51,157 bases of DNA from Prevotellaceae bacterium (GTDB lineage: Bacteria; Bacteroidota; Bacteroidia; Bacteroidales; UBA932), in contig JAISYZ010000131.1 of NCBI GenBank assembly GCA_031269545.1, forward strand, positions 1 through 51,157, written 5' to 3'. The position numbers and the translations under genes are program-made. The notes under the pieces were generated by a model. That model had not been told where the DNA came from and did no database searches. It saw only the letters and a list, made by a program, of their open reading frames with translations. Positions 1-11,427 of the stretch are shown piece by piece. Numbering within the stretch: the first letter of the stretch is position 1; each line of letters begins with the position of its first letter.

Positions 1-149
1 TTTTCCAAAAATTCTTTCTTCCACTTCGATATTTGACTAACTTCAAGCTCGTAACGTGAACTCAATTCACTCAAACTTGACTGTTCTTTTAAGGCTTCTA
101 TCGCCACTTTTGCCTTAAACGCACTCGTAAATTTTCGCTTACTTTTCAT
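1..149 (-). CDS. IS3-family transposase OrfA, N-terminal part
   Basis: The minus strand from an ATG at 149 gives 49 residues before the window edge. It begins MKSKRKFTSAFKAKVAIEAL and continues through SELSSRYELEVSQISKWKKE. This is the helix-turn-helix DNA-binding domain (HTH_Tnp_1 type) of IS3-family OrfA proteins, which bind the element ends and are usually joined to OrfB by programmed -1 frameshifting. The reading frame is open to the edge, with no sign of decay in the visible part. The putative IS terminus lies just upstream, at 203. The product is truncated only by the window boundary. Confidence 0.8.
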   Translation of the reverse strand, partial: MKSKRKFTSAFKAKVAIEALKEQSSLSELSSRYELEVSQISKWKKEFLE

Positions 150-203
150 GCTGCAAATTTATACTTTTTTTGTCTTTAATGGCTGTCCGAAAATTGGGGT
201 ACA
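1..203 (-). mobile_element. IS3-family insertion sequence, one end
   Basis: The left end of an insertion element enters the window. Read on the minus strand, the terminus starts at 203 with TGTACCCCAATTTTCGG, a TG-starting end of the kind seen on IS3-family elements. It is followed 54 nt later by an OrfA-type transposase start. The other end, the target-site duplication and orfB lie outside the window, so intactness cannot be judged. Confidence 0.75.
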
Positions 204-377
204 TTATAATTTGCTTATTTGTTTGTCATTTGCAAGAGTGCAACCCGAAGCGGAGTTCAGCGATTTAAGACGGAAATTTTAGTTTTTCTATTTTTCATCT
301 CTGACAATTTTACTTTTTAATGAGCAACTAATTCATTATATTAATGAAATTATATTCGCAAATTCAACTATCATTCG

Positions 378-385
378 TATATTTG
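378..385 (+). promoter_or_regulatory. nadE promoter, -7 box
   Basis: TATATTTG matches the Bacteroidetes TAnnTTTG -7 consensus and ends 14 nt before the nadE ATG, so the mRNA leader would be very short. No clear TTG -33 element is seen at the usual 19-21 nt spacing. Confidence 0.6.
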
Positions 386-399
386 CAAAAAAATATATT

Positions 400-2322
400 A
401 TGGATAAAGGTTTTATACGGCTTGCCGCTGCTGTTCCTGATGTCAAGGTTGGCGACTGTTTTTACAATGCAGAGCAAATTGCAAATCAGATAAAACAGGC
501 AGATGAGCAGAAAATACAGATTGTCTGTTTTCCCGAATTGTGCATAACGGCATATACCTGTGGCGATTTGTTTCATCAGCGCATACTTATGGATGAAGCC
601 GAAAATGCGCTTGCATCGCTGCTTGCCGAAACGCAAAAAACAAAAACGGTTGCCGTTGTGGGTTTGCCCGTATTGCAAAACAACTGTCTGTACAATGCAG
701 CAGTTGCGATTCAAAGCGGAAATATTTTGTCGGCTGTGCCTAAAATGTATCTTCCCAACTATGGCGAATTTTACGAAAAACGCTGGTTTACTTCAGGCGT
801 AAATGCAGCGCCTGTTCTGAATATCTGCGGCAAATCGGCGCCTTTCGGAACAAATGTGCTTTTGCGTTGCGATGAACTTATATTTGGAATAGAAATATGC
901 GAAGATCTTTGGGTTACCGTTCCGCCAAGCAGTTACCAAGCCTTGCGTGGGGCAAACGTAATATTTAATCTTTCGGCAAGTAACGAACTGATTGGGAAAA
1001 ATGCATATTTGAAAAATTTAATTCGTCAGCAGTCGGCGAGATGTATTGCGGCATACGTTTATTCGTCGGCAGGAGCAGGCGAATCGACTCAGGATATTGT
1101 GTTTGCAGGAAATGCACTGATTGCCGAAAATGGTGAAATGCTTGCCGAATCAAAGCGTTTCGCATTTGACGAACAACTTGTAATAGCCGATGTCGATTTG
1201 CAAAAACTTAATATCGACCGCTTGAAACATGGCAGTTTTACGGATAATGCAACGAATGTAACCGACAAAATCACAGAGCAAATAATTGATATTGATATTC
1301 CAAAATATCAACATAAAAAACTTATGCGAAAAATATATCCGCTGCCTTTTGTTCCATCTCGAAACGAAGACAGAGATGAACGTTGCGAGGAGATTTTTTC
1401 CATACAAATCGGAGGACTTGCAAAGCGTATTTTACATACAAATCTGCAACGCGCAGTTTTGGGAATTTCAGGAGGACTTGATTCAACTCTTGCTTTGCTT
1501 GTATGTATCAAGACCTTCGACAAACTCGGAATATCGCGCAGGCAAATTACAGGAATTACGATGCCCGGATTCGGAACTACCGACAGAACATATACAAATA
1601 CCGTAAATTTAATGAAATCGCTTGGCATAACAATGCGCGAAATTAATATCACAAATGCCTGCGAACAGCATTTTAGAGATATAAATCACAATCCGCAAAA
1701 TCATGATACAACATACGAAAATATCCAAGCCCGCGAGCGCACACAGATTTTGATGGATGTTGCAAATCAGGAAAACGGACTTGTAATAGGCACAGGCGAT
1801 TTGTCGGAATTGGCTTTGGGCTGGGCTACCTACAACGGCGACCACATGTCGATGTACGGAGTAAATTCAAGCGTTCCAAAAACATTGGTTCGTCATTTGG
1901 TTACTTGGGCTGCGGAACAGTTCGATGAAAAAACAAAGTCAATTTTGATTGATATTACCAGAACGCCGGTAAGTCCCGAATTGTTACCAGCCGACGAAAA
2001 AGGAAACATATCACAAAAAACCGAAGATGTAATTGGTCCGTACGAACTGCACGATTTCTTTTTATATTATACCTTGCGTTATGGATTTCGTCCGTCAAAA
2101 ATATTTTTTCTGGTTCAGCAGGCATTTGAGAACATAGAACCGATTGAAATAAAAAAATGGATGAAAGTTTTTTATAATCGATTTTTTGCACAACAATTCA
2201 AACGTTCATGTTTGCCCGATGGACCAAAAGTCGGTTCGGTAAATCTCTCACCGCGCGGCGACTGGCGAATGCCAAGCGATGCCTCTGCCGCATTATGGCT
2301 GAAAGAAATTGAAGAAATGTAA
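400..2322 (+). CDS. nadE: Glutamine-dependent NAD+ synthetase
   Basis: This 640-residue two-domain enzyme makes NAD+ from deamido-NAD+, ATP and glutamine in the last step of NAD biosynthesis. The N-terminal carbon-nitrogen hydrolase domain (about 5-270) carries the glutaminase triad: Glu46 in FPELCITAYTCGD, Lys116 in KMYLPNYGEF and Cys167 in EICEDLWV. It supplies ammonia to the C-terminal synthetase domain, whose ATP-pyrophosphatase P-loop SGGLDSTLA is at 357-365. Length and domain order match the long glutamine-using NadE class rather than the short ammonia-only form. The start at 400 is supported by the TAnnTTTG box at 378-385. The gene ends 18 nt from the convergent glyS stop, with no obvious terminator hairpin between them. 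Confidence 0.95.
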   Translation: MDKGFIRLAAAVPDVKVGDCFYNAEQIANQIKQADEQKIQIVCFPELCITAYTCGDLFHQRILMDEAENALASLLAETQKTKTVAVVGLPVLQNNCLYNAAVAIQSGNILSAVPKMYLPNYGEFYEKRWFTSGVNAAPVLNICGKSAPFGTNVLLRCDELIFGIEICEDLWVTVPPSSYQALRGANVIFNLSASNELIGKNAYLKNLIRQQSARCIAAYVYSSAGAGESTQDIVFAGNALIAENGEMLAESKRFAFDEQLVIADVDLQKLNIDRLKHGSFTDNATNVTDKITEQIIDIDIPKYQHKKLMRKIYPLPFVPSRNEDRDERCEEIFSIQIGGLAKRILHTNLQRAVLGISGGLDSTLALLVCIKTFDKLGISRRQITGITMPGFGTTDRTYTNTVNLMKSLGITMREINITNACEQHFRDINHNPQNHDTTYENIQARERTQILMDVANQENGLVIGTGDLSELALGWATYNGDHMSMYGVNSSVPKTLVRHLVTWAAEQFDEKTKSILIDITRTPVSPELLPADEKGNISQKTEDVIGPYELHDFFLYYTLRYGFRPSKIFFLVQQAFENIEPIEIKKWMKVFYNRFFAQQFKRSCLPDGPKVGSVNLSPRGDWRMPSDASAALWLKEIEEM

Positions 2323-2340
2323 GCAGTTGACAATTATCAA

Positions 2341-3882
2341 TTATATTAATTTCTCAAAAATCTTTTTGAAACTTACCTGCTCGTTGATGATTTCATATAT
2401 TTTTGAAATATCCACACGTTGCTGTTCCATTGTGTCGCGATGTCGAACTGTTACGGTGTTATCGTCCAGCGTTTGATGATCGACAGTTATGCAAAACGGC
2501 GTGCCTATTGCATCCTGACGCCGATAACGTTTTCCGATTGAATCTTTTTCATCGTATTGACAATAAAAATCGCACTTCAATGAGTTCAATATTTCACGCG
2601 CTTTTTCGGGCAATCCGTCTTTTTTCAACAAAGGCAATACGGCAAGTTTTACAGGCGCAAGCACGGGCGGAATATGAAGCACAATGCGCTGTTCGTCATC
2701 AGAGAGCCGTTCTTCGTGATATGAAGACGATAAAATCAAAAGCATCATTCTATCAACGCCGATAGATGTTTCAATCACGTAAGGGACGTAACTTTCGCCT
2801 GTTTCGGAATCAAAATACTGCAGTTTTTTTCCTGAATATTTTTGATGACTTCCAAGATCAAAATCCGTGCGCGAATGTATTCCTTCAACTTCTTTAAATC
2901 CAAATGGAAAATTAAATTCTATGTCGGTTGCAGCATTTGCATAATGTGCAAGTTTTTCGTGATCGTGAAAACGATAGTTGTCATCGCCAACGCCAAGCGA
3001 TTTATGCCATTTCATGCGGTTTTCCTTCCATTTTGCAAACCATTTAAGTTCTTCGCCCGGACGTACAAAAAACTGCATTTCCATTTGTTCAAATTCTCTC
3101 ATTCTAAATATGAATTGCCGTGCAACAATTTCATTGCGAAAGGCTTTACCTATTTGGGCAATTCCAAACGGAATTTTCATTCGTCCTGTTTTTTGGACAT
3201 TCAGGAAATTCACAAAAATGCCCTGCGCCGTTTCGGGACGCAGATAAATCGTATTTGCGCTTTCGGCTGTCGAACCCATTTGTAAAGAAAACATTAAATT
3301 GAACTGTCGAACATCTGTCCAGTTGCGTGTTCCCGATATTGGGCAAACAATTTCGCAATCCAGTATCAATTGTTTAAGAGCATCCAAATCGTTGCTGTTC
3401 AGCGCTCCGTTCATGCGATGCGTGATTTCGGCGATTTTGTTCTGATTTCTTATGACGTTAGGATTTGTTTCTCTAAATTTTGTCTCATCAAAACTGTCTG
3501 CAAATTTTTTTCTGCCTTTTTCTACTTCTTTTTCTATTTTATCTTCAATTTTTGCGATATGTTCTTCGAGCAAAACATCGGCACGATAACGTTTCTTCGA
3601 ATCTTTATTGTCAATCAGCGGATCGTTGAATGCGCCGACATGTCCCGATGCTTCCCAAATGCGGGGATGCATAAAAATTGCAGAATCTATGCCTACAATA
3701 TTATCATTGAGCCTGACCATTGCTTCCCACCAGTATTTTTTTATGTTGTTTTTCAGTTCTGCGCCAAGTTGTCCATAATCATATACGGCGCTTAATCCAT
3801 CATAAATTTCGCTTGATTGAAAAATAAACCCATATTCTTTTGAGTGAGCAATAAGTTTTTTAAATAAATCTTCCTGTGTCAT
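2341..3882 (-). CDS. glyS: Glycyl-tRNA synthetase (alpha2 class II type)
   Basis: This 513-residue enzyme charges tRNA-Gly and is of the single-chain homodimeric type, not the alpha2beta2 type of proteobacteria. Evidence includes the N-terminal SSEIYDGLSAVYDYGQLG, the class II motif 2 region around FRNEIVARQFIFRMREFEQME, motif 3 with TSIGVDRMMLLILSS, and a C-terminal anticodon-binding domain beginning near PPVLAPVKLAVLPL. Many bacteria and archaea use this form. The gene is apparently monocistronic, with a TAnnTTTG box at 3922-3929, and it converges with nadE. The frame is complete and no anomaly was seen. Confidence 0.95.
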   Translation of the reverse strand: MTQEDLFKKLIAHSKEYGFIFQSSEIYDGLSAVYDYGQLGAELKNNIKKYWWEAMVRLNDNIVGIDSAIFMHPRIWEASGHVGAFNDPLIDNKDSKKRYRADVLLEEHIAKIEDKIEKEVEKGRKKFADSFDETKFRETNPNVIRNQNKIAEITHRMNGALNSNDLDALKQLILDCEIVCPISGTRNWTDVRQFNLMFSLQMGSTAESANTIYLRPETAQGIFVNFLNVQKTGRMKIPFGIAQIGKAFRNEIVARQFIFRMREFEQMEMQFFVRPGEELKWFAKWKENRMKWHKSLGVGDDNYRFHDHEKLAHYANAATDIEFNFPFGFKEVEGIHSRTDFDLGSHQKYSGKKLQYFDSETGESYVPYVIETSIGVDRMMLLILSSSYHEERLSDDEQRIVLHIPPVLAPVKLAVLPLLKKDGLPEKAREILNSLKCDFYCQYDEKDSIGKRYRRQDAIGTPFCITVDHQTLDDNTVTVRHRDTMEQQRVDISKIYEIINEQVSFKKIFEKLI

Positions 3883-3921
3883 TTTTTATATATTTTTATA
3901 AAACAAAAACGTTTTGAGGCG

Positions 3922-3929
3922 CAAAAATA
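3922..3929 (-). promoter_or_regulatory. glyS promoter, -7 box
   Basis: On the minus strand TATTTTTG fits TAnnTTTG and lies about 40 nt upstream of the glyS ATG. Confidence 0.55.
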
Positions 3930-4065
3930 CAAATAAAAGTTCAGAAATGCACCATGTTCAAAAAAAATGACAGAATAGTTGTTAATGATTAATTGATTAA
4001 TTGTTGCGTTGACAAATAAATAAACAAAACAAAAAAATCACAATTCGCACAAAAGGCACGCTTTA

Positions 4066-6333
4066 TTATTTCAATATAAATCGCGATTTGTTGTCTGTTG
4101 TTGAACTTCCTCCTATGAATATATGAAATTCGCCCTGTTCAGCAACATATTCCAAATCAGAATTATAAAATTTAAGCAAATCCTGTGTAATGATAAATTC
4201 TACTTTTTGACTTTCGCCGGGTTGCAGCATTATCTTTTTGAAACCTTTTAGTTCTTTTACCGGTCGAGTTATGCTTCCAACTATATCTCTGATATAAAGT
4301 TGTACAATTTCTTCGCCTGCCGTTTTTCCTGTATTTGTGAGCGTTACCGAAGCCGTTATATTGCCATTTTCCTTCATTACCGTGTCTGATAATTGTATGT
4401 CAGAATAAGAAAATTGCGTATAACTCAATCCGTGTCCAAAATGATACAGTGGTTCGTTACTGACATCGAGATATTTGGATGTATATTTTTCGTTTTGACT
4501 GAACGGTCGCCCTGTGTGCTTGTAATTGTAATAAACGGGAATTTGTCCTGTGTTGCGAGGAAAACTCATAGTTATTTTTCCCGAAGGATTTGCTTTTCCG
4601 AATAATATATCTGCAATGGCTTCGCCTGCCATAGTTCCAGCAAACCATGTTTCGAGTATGGCGTCAATATTATTGTGTTCCCATTGCAATGCCAGCGGAC
4701 GTCCGTTCATCAATACCAGCACAACAGGTTTTCCTGTCGTTTTCAGCGCTTTGAGCAATGCCTGCTGATTGGAGGGCAGTTCTATATTGCTTCGGCTGGC
4801 TGCTTCGCCCGACATTCCGAAACTTTCGCCCAATACGGCAACTATTACATCTGCTTTCATTGCCGTTTGTACGGCTTCGTTAATAAGTTGCTGCGGTGAT
4901 TTAGTGTCAATTGTGATTTGTGTTCCGTATTTGTTGAGTTCGGCGCTCAATTCAACATCATCAATAATATTACAGCCTTTGGAATAAAAAAATTTATTTT
5001 CGCCAAATTGTTTTTCGAGAGCCATCCACAAACTTACAGCATCCTTATAATCGCCTGCACCGCTCCAGTTTCCTGTCAGGTTGCGTTGATCTTTAACCAA
5101 ATCGCCAATGAATGCAATTTTTTTTGAAGCATCGAGAGGCAAAATATTATTATCGTTTTTGAGTAATGTTATACTTTTTACGGCGGCTTCTTTACTTAAA
5201 GCAAGTTTTTCTTTGTTTAATATTTGTGTTTCGGCGCGTTTATCGCTCAATCCGCGATAAGGATCGGCGAATAATCCGAGTTTATATTTTGCTTCGAGGA
5301 TACGGCGACAGGCTACGTCAATCGTTTGTTCTTTTACTTTTCCTTCTTTTATCAAAGATAGCAGTTCGTCAACAAAATATTCGCTTACCATATCCATATC
5401 TACGCCTGCATTTATCGACATTTCAGATACTTTTGCCTTATCGCCTGAGCCATGATTTTCCATTTCCATAATAGCCGAATAATCTGTTACTACAAATCCT
5501 CCAAAATTCCAATTGTTGCGAAGTAATTCGGTGAGCAGCCATTTATTACCGGAAGCAGGAATACCGTCAATTTCGTTGAATGAAGTCATAACCGAAGAAA
5601 CGCCGATTTCTACGGCGGCTTTGTATGGTGGCAAATATTCGTTGTACATTCGTATGCGACTCATATCTACAGTATTATAATCGCGACCCGCTTCTGACGC
5701 TCCATACAATGCAAAATGTTTCACGCATGACATTATTGTATTTTGCTTTGACAAATCGCCCTGTTCATAACCTCTAACGAATGCTTTTGCTATTTCAGAA
5801 CCTAAAAAAGCGTCTTCGCCTGCGCTTTCGCTTACTCTTCCCCAGCGCGGATCGCGAACAATATCAACCATTGGAGAGAAAGTCCAATGTAAACCATCTG
5901 CCGATGCTTCGTCTGCTGCGGCTGTCGCGCAACGCTCAATTAACAGAGTATCCCAAGTCGCCGACATTCCGAGAGGAACAGGAAAAATGGTTTTGTGACC
6001 GTGAATTACATCATATCCGAAAATGAGCGGAATTTTTAATCGTGTCTGATTAACCGCGATTTCCTGTAACTTGCGTACAGCATTAGGAGTGAATGTATTG
6101 AAAACGCCGCCAACAAGTCCATCTTTAATTTTTTGTTCTACATTTTCGCTCAATCGTGGTCCTGTTACATCAAAACCTATTGGAAGCAAATTTAACTGTC
6201 CGATTTTTTCTTCGACAGTCATTTGTTTCAGCAAGTTATCAACAAATTTATCCATTTCGGATTTGTGTTGCGAACAGTTGTTGCACAATACCAAAATTAA
6301 AGTTGATACTAAAAATAAAATTGGTTTTTTCAT
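4066..6333 (-). CDS. bglX: Glycoside hydrolase family 3 beta-glucosidase, exported
   Basis: This 755-residue GH3 enzyme resembles periplasmic BglX, which cleaves terminal beta-linked glucose from oligosaccharides. The N-terminal export signal MKKPILFLVSTLILVL is followed by two nearby cysteines (17 and 20). This may be a lipoprotein signal, but neither fits the lipobox well. The TIM-barrel domain (about 30-370) includes KHFALYG and the likely catalytic nucleophile Asp284 in FVVTDYSAI. Next come an alpha/beta sandwich domain (about 390-620, with GESFGMSGEAASRSNI) and a C-terminal fibronectin III-like domain (about 650-750). The start is 61 nt downstream of the popT stop on the same strand. No clear TAnnTTTG box is seen in that gap, so it may be co-transcribed with the ligA-popT group. 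Exact substrate is unknown. Confidence 0.88.
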   Translation of the reverse strand: MKKPILFLVSTLILVLCNNCSQHKSEMDKFVDNLLKQMTVEEKIGQLNLLPIGFDVTGPRLSENVEQKIKDGLVGGVFNTFTPNAVRKLQEIAVNQTRLKIPLIFGYDVIHGHKTIFPVPLGMSATWDTLLIERCATAAADEASADGLHWTFSPMVDIVRDPRWGRVSESAGEDAFLGSEIAKAFVRGYEQGDLSKQNTIMSCVKHFALYGASEAGRDYNTVDMSRIRMYNEYLPPYKAAVEIGVSSVMTSFNEIDGIPASGNKWLLTELLRNNWNFGGFVVTDYSAIMEMENHGSGDKAKVSEMSINAGVDMDMVSEYFVDELLSLIKEGKVKEQTIDVACRRILEAKYKLGLFADPYRGLSDKRAETQILNKEKLALSKEAAVKSITLLKNDNNILPLDASKKIAFIGDLVKDQRNLTGNWSGAGDYKDAVSLWMALEKQFGENKFFYSKGCNIIDDVELSAELNKYGTQITIDTKSPQQLINEAVQTAMKADVIVAVLGESFGMSGEAASRSNIELPSNQQALLKALKTTGKPVVLVLMNGRPLALQWEHNNIDAILETWFAGTMAGEAIADILFGKANPSGKITMSFPRNTGQIPVYYNYKHTGRPFSQNEKYTSKYLDVSNEPLYHFGHGLSYTQFSYSDIQLSDTVMKENGNITASVTLTNTGKTAGEEIVQLYIRDIVGSITRPVKELKGFKKIMLQPGESQKVEFIITQDLLKFYNSDLEYVAEQGEFHIFIGGSSTTDNKSRFILK

Positions 6334-6394
6334 GATAAATTATAATAAAATTATTTTTTTACAATAAGATAAACAGTCTGTAAATGTTATAGTT

Positions 6395-7333
6395 TCATTT
6401 CTTTTTTGTTACCTTGTTTGAAATAAATTCTATGGCAAAAATCAGCAAAAAGCCGATTAGAGCGAATATTACGGCAAATATTAATTGTGAGTCTGCATTT
6501 GTAATTTCGCTGTAAGCGGATGGCAAAATATTTTTTTGCGACAGCGCTTGCTTTATTCCGTGATTGTCGATAAATGTTGAGAGTGTTTCTTTCCAAGGCC
6601 AGATTTTATTCAGCGAACCAAACATAAATCCTGCTAATGAGGCTAATGTTATCATTTTGAAATGCTTGAAAAGCCATGATAAAACTCGCGAAAACATAAC
6701 AATTCCAATGCCTGCGCCGCATAGAAAAATTCCTATTATAAGAAAATCAAACTCGGCGAGCGATTTCATCATAAACAGATATTGTCCCAAAAGTACGAGA
6801 ATGAAACTTCCCGAAATTCCGGGCAAAATCATTGCGCAGATTGCAATTGCTCCGCATAAGAAAATATACCAGTATTCTGCGCTTGAATTTAAGGGCGAAT
6901 TTTCGGGCGAAGTGATGAAAAATGCAATGACAGTGAATATTACGAATGTTGTAAGCGTTTTAATGTTCCATTTCACGTCGCGTGCAACAAATATTGTCGA
7001 TGCAACTATCAAGCCCGAAAAAAACGACCAGATAAAAATTGGATAATTTTCTATCAGAAAGGTCATTAACTTTGCAAGGCTAACAAAACTTACGGCTATT
7101 CCACTCAACAGAACGGCAATAAAAGCGCCATCGATATTTGTCCAAAACTCTTTGAAATTTCCTTTAAACAATAATTTAATATTTGCAATATTTATACTTT
7201 TTATTGCATTTATAAGCCTTTCGTAAATTCCTGTTATAAAGGCGATTGTTCCTCCCGAAACACCAGGAATGACATCGGCTGCGCCCATTGCAATTCCTTT
7301 GAAAAATGTAAGAATATGATTTGATTTTTTCAT
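6395..7333 (-). CDS. popT: DUF368 membrane protein, undecaprenyl phosphate translocase
   Basis: This 312-residue polytopic membrane protein has the DUF368 signature near its N-terminus, GIAMGAADVIPGVSGGTIAF, and a second related motif around AICAMILPGISGSFILVLLG. The two halves with matching PG[VI]SG motifs suggest an inverted repeat. Members of this family (PopT) were shown to recycle undecaprenyl phosphate across the membrane for cell-wall and polysaccharide synthesis, alongside DedA-family UptA. About eight to ten hydrophobic segments are visible. The ATG overlaps the stop of the upstream TPR gene (TAATG), implying translational coupling. The assignment to DUF368 is firm; the transport role is from the family. 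Confidence 0.85.
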   Translation of the reverse strand: MKKSNHILTFFKGIAMGAADVIPGVSGGTIAFITGIYERLINAIKSINIANIKLLFKGNFKEFWTNIDGAFIAVLLSGIAVSFVSLAKLMTFLIENYPIFIWSFFSGLIVASTIFVARDVKWNIKTLTTFVIFTVIAFFITSPENSPLNSSAEYWYIFLCGAIAICAMILPGISGSFILVLLGQYLFMMKSLAEFDFLIIGIFLCGAGIGIVMFSRVLSWLFKHFKMITLASLAGFMFGSLNKIWPWKETLSTFIDNHGIKQALSQKNILPSAYSEITNADSQLIFAVIFALIGFLLIFAIEFISNKVTKKK

Positions 7334-8736
7334 TATTTATTTGCTTTAAAAGACAGATAAACGCTCATTATTTGTTCGTTAAGCATTATTTCGGGACATA
7401 AATCAAAAAGCGATTTAATCATGTCGGAATTGAGTTCAAGCCCGCGTTCTATATAAATGATACATTGCGATATATCGTCGTTTATGAAATGATAATAAGC
7501 CAAATGATAACAGACTTCCGCAACAGAGTAAAAACATTCATTGTATTTTGTTTCAATAATATCTATGGCGTTTTCGATATCATCAACGGCAATAATTTCG
7601 GCATACAGCAACCAAACGTGATAATCATATTTGCAGGAATCGTTGTATATAAAATTTTCCATTGTTTGCCGTGCTTCATTAATTTTGTTCTGCTGAAGCA
7701 AAATTTTACTCATTTGAATTAAAAATACAGGAACTATTTCGGTTTCGTTCATAGTTTTACGCATGAACTGTTCTGCCATCTTAAATTCGTTTTTCTGTGA
7801 GTATATGGTTGCAAGACTGTAATATGCATCTACATAATGCGGGTTTTGCGCAACAATATCAAGATATATTCTTTCGGCTATTCCGTATATTTCTTCACGC
7901 TCGTAACATTTTGCAATACCGAACATTGCGTCAGGATTTTCTTTTTCAAAGTCTAAAATTTTATTGTATATTTTTATTGCTTCGTTATTTTTTTTGAGCA
8001 TACTCAGACATTCGGCTTTGTTGATTAGCGTTTCGGTTGCATTTACATTGCTTGCCGCAAGTCGCAAATCGAAGGCTTTTATTGCGTTTTCGTATTCCGA
8101 CAACAGCATGTAAACATCTCCCAAATCATCCCAAACATTTTCGTCGAATGGTTCTATTTCTGTCATTTTTTCATATATTTTTGCCGCTTTGCGATATTCT
8201 GAGTCATATTCGTAACATTTTGCAAGCCAATATACCAAATTTAAACTAATATCGGGAATTGTTTTTTGTGCAATTTCGAGATATTTTTTTGCAAGCCGTA
8301 TTTGATGCATTATCATCAAAAAGTCGCATACTATTTCTAATGTACTTTCTTTGTCGTCTGATACTTTTATAGCCTTGTCAAATAATTGTTCAGCCGATTT
8401 GTATTGATTTTTTTTGATGCATATTTCGCCTCTTAATATGTGAACATCTGCAATCGCATCGCTGTTTGATTCAATATCTTTGATTACTTCTTCGGCTTTT
8501 TCAAATTCGTTGTTTCTGATGTACAAATCGGCTCTTATTGCTTTAATTTCAAAAGATGATGGATAAAAAATTTCGGCAGTACGGTTAACTTCAAGAGCGT
8601 TTTTATAATTATTGTTCAATACGTAATAATCAGAAATAGCGATAAATTCGTCCAGTTCAAAATAATGCTGTTTGTCTTTCTCGTATCGTTTTGCCAGCTG
8701 CTCCGATTGTTGTATGTAGTTTTTATTTTCGAACAT
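7333..8736 (-). CDS. Tetratricopeptide repeat protein
   Basis: This 467-residue soluble protein is made almost entirely of TPR helix pairs. Recognisable units include NEFEKAEEVIKDIESNSD, NQYKSAEQLFDKAIKVSD, SEYRKAAKIYEKMTEIEP, SEYENAIKAFDLRLAASN and NEFKMAEQFMRKTMNETE. There is no signal peptide or membrane segment, so it is probably cytoplasmic. It overlaps its neighbours on both sides by one base (TAATG junctions with the DUF6913-like gene and with popT), so it belongs to the ligA operon. Proteins of this kind are protein-interaction scaffolds. No specific partner can be read from the sequence. Confidence 0.85.
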   Translation of the reverse strand: MFENKNYIQQSEQLAKRYEKDKQHYFELDEFIAISDYYVLNNNYKNALEVNRTAEIFYPSSFEIKAIRADLYIRNNEFEKAEEVIKDIESNSDAIADVHILRGEICIKKNQYKSAEQLFDKAIKVSDDKESTLEIVCDFLMIMHQIRLAKKYLEIAQKTIPDISLNLVYWLAKCYEYDSEYRKAAKIYEKMTEIEPFDENVWDDLGDVYMLLSEYENAIKAFDLRLAASNVNATETLINKAECLSMLKKNNEAIKIYNKILDFEKENPDAMFGIAKCYEREEIYGIAERIYLDIVAQNPHYVDAYYSLATIYSQKNEFKMAEQFMRKTMNETEIVPVFLIQMSKILLQQNKINEARQTMENFIYNDSCKYDYHVWLLYAEIIAVDDIENAIDIIETKYNECFYSVAEVCYHLAYYHFINDDISQCIIYIERGLELNSDMIKSLFDLCPEIMLNEQIMSVYLSFKANK

Positions 8737-9275
8737 TACTGTACTTTAATTGTTGATAAAAAATTTATTATAAGACTTACAAATTTTGTCGGTTCGTTCG
8801 ATTTTTCAAGAAGTATCAAATCGAAAGGATCGTTTTTATACTGTATTCCGCCTATTTTGAATTTTGCAGTCGATAATGATGAAATAAATTTATAAACATA
8901 ATCGGAACTGCGCGACATATCAATCAGTACATCAAATCGTTGCAATATAAATTTATTAATATTTTCGCCTTTGGGTTTTCTGTACCAGGTCAAGTCTGAT
9001 CTTGTAATTATTTTTACATAAGTAGGAATCTGTTTTCTGTTTTCGAGTTCTGAATTTTTTATGTTTTCATAAGCAATAGCAGAAACTTTGATTCTTCGTG
9101 CTAAAAAAAATTTCATCATCTTATTGACCATTACATACATGTCGCCTGTATTTTCAAATAAAATGCCTACGCTTTTCATCGAATCTATATTGCAGAATGC
9201 TCGATTGCGTTTCATTCTCGATGTTCGCTTGTTCAGAACTCTGTTTCCTATTATATTTTTTGCAAAATTCAACAT
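8736..9275 (-). CDS. Conserved hypothetical protein (DUF6913-like)
   Basis: This small basic 179-residue protein resembles the DUF6913 group of Bacteroidetes proteins found near ligA; that match is from memory and is the weaker part of the call. Visible features are a basic N-terminus (VLNKRTSRMKRNRAF), an alternating hydrophobic/charged core with SVGILFENTGDMYVMVNKMM, and a segment FDVLIDMSRSSDYVYKFISS with a Rossmann-like beta-alpha look. No signal peptide or membrane helix is present. It starts 3 nt after the ligA stop and its stop overlaps the TPR start, so it is translated from the ligA message. Function is unknown. Confidence 0.7.
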   Translation of the reverse strand: MLNFAKNIIGNRVLNKRTSRMKRNRAFCNIDSMKSVGILFENTGDMYVMVNKMMKFFLARRIKVSAIAYENIKNSELENRKQIPTYVKIITRSDLTWYRKPKGENINKFILQRFDVLIDMSRSSDYVYKFISSLSTAKFKIGGIQYKNDPFDLILLEKSNEPTKFVSLIINFLSTIKVQ

Positions 9276-9278
9276 ATT

Positions 9279-11333
<2,055 letters not shown>

Positions 11334-11427
11334 TTAATAATTTATTAAAATATTATGCTCGGAAACCTGTGCGCAATACGATAATTGCATCTGCATTTTG
11401 TATAAAAAAGAACATGATATATTTCTC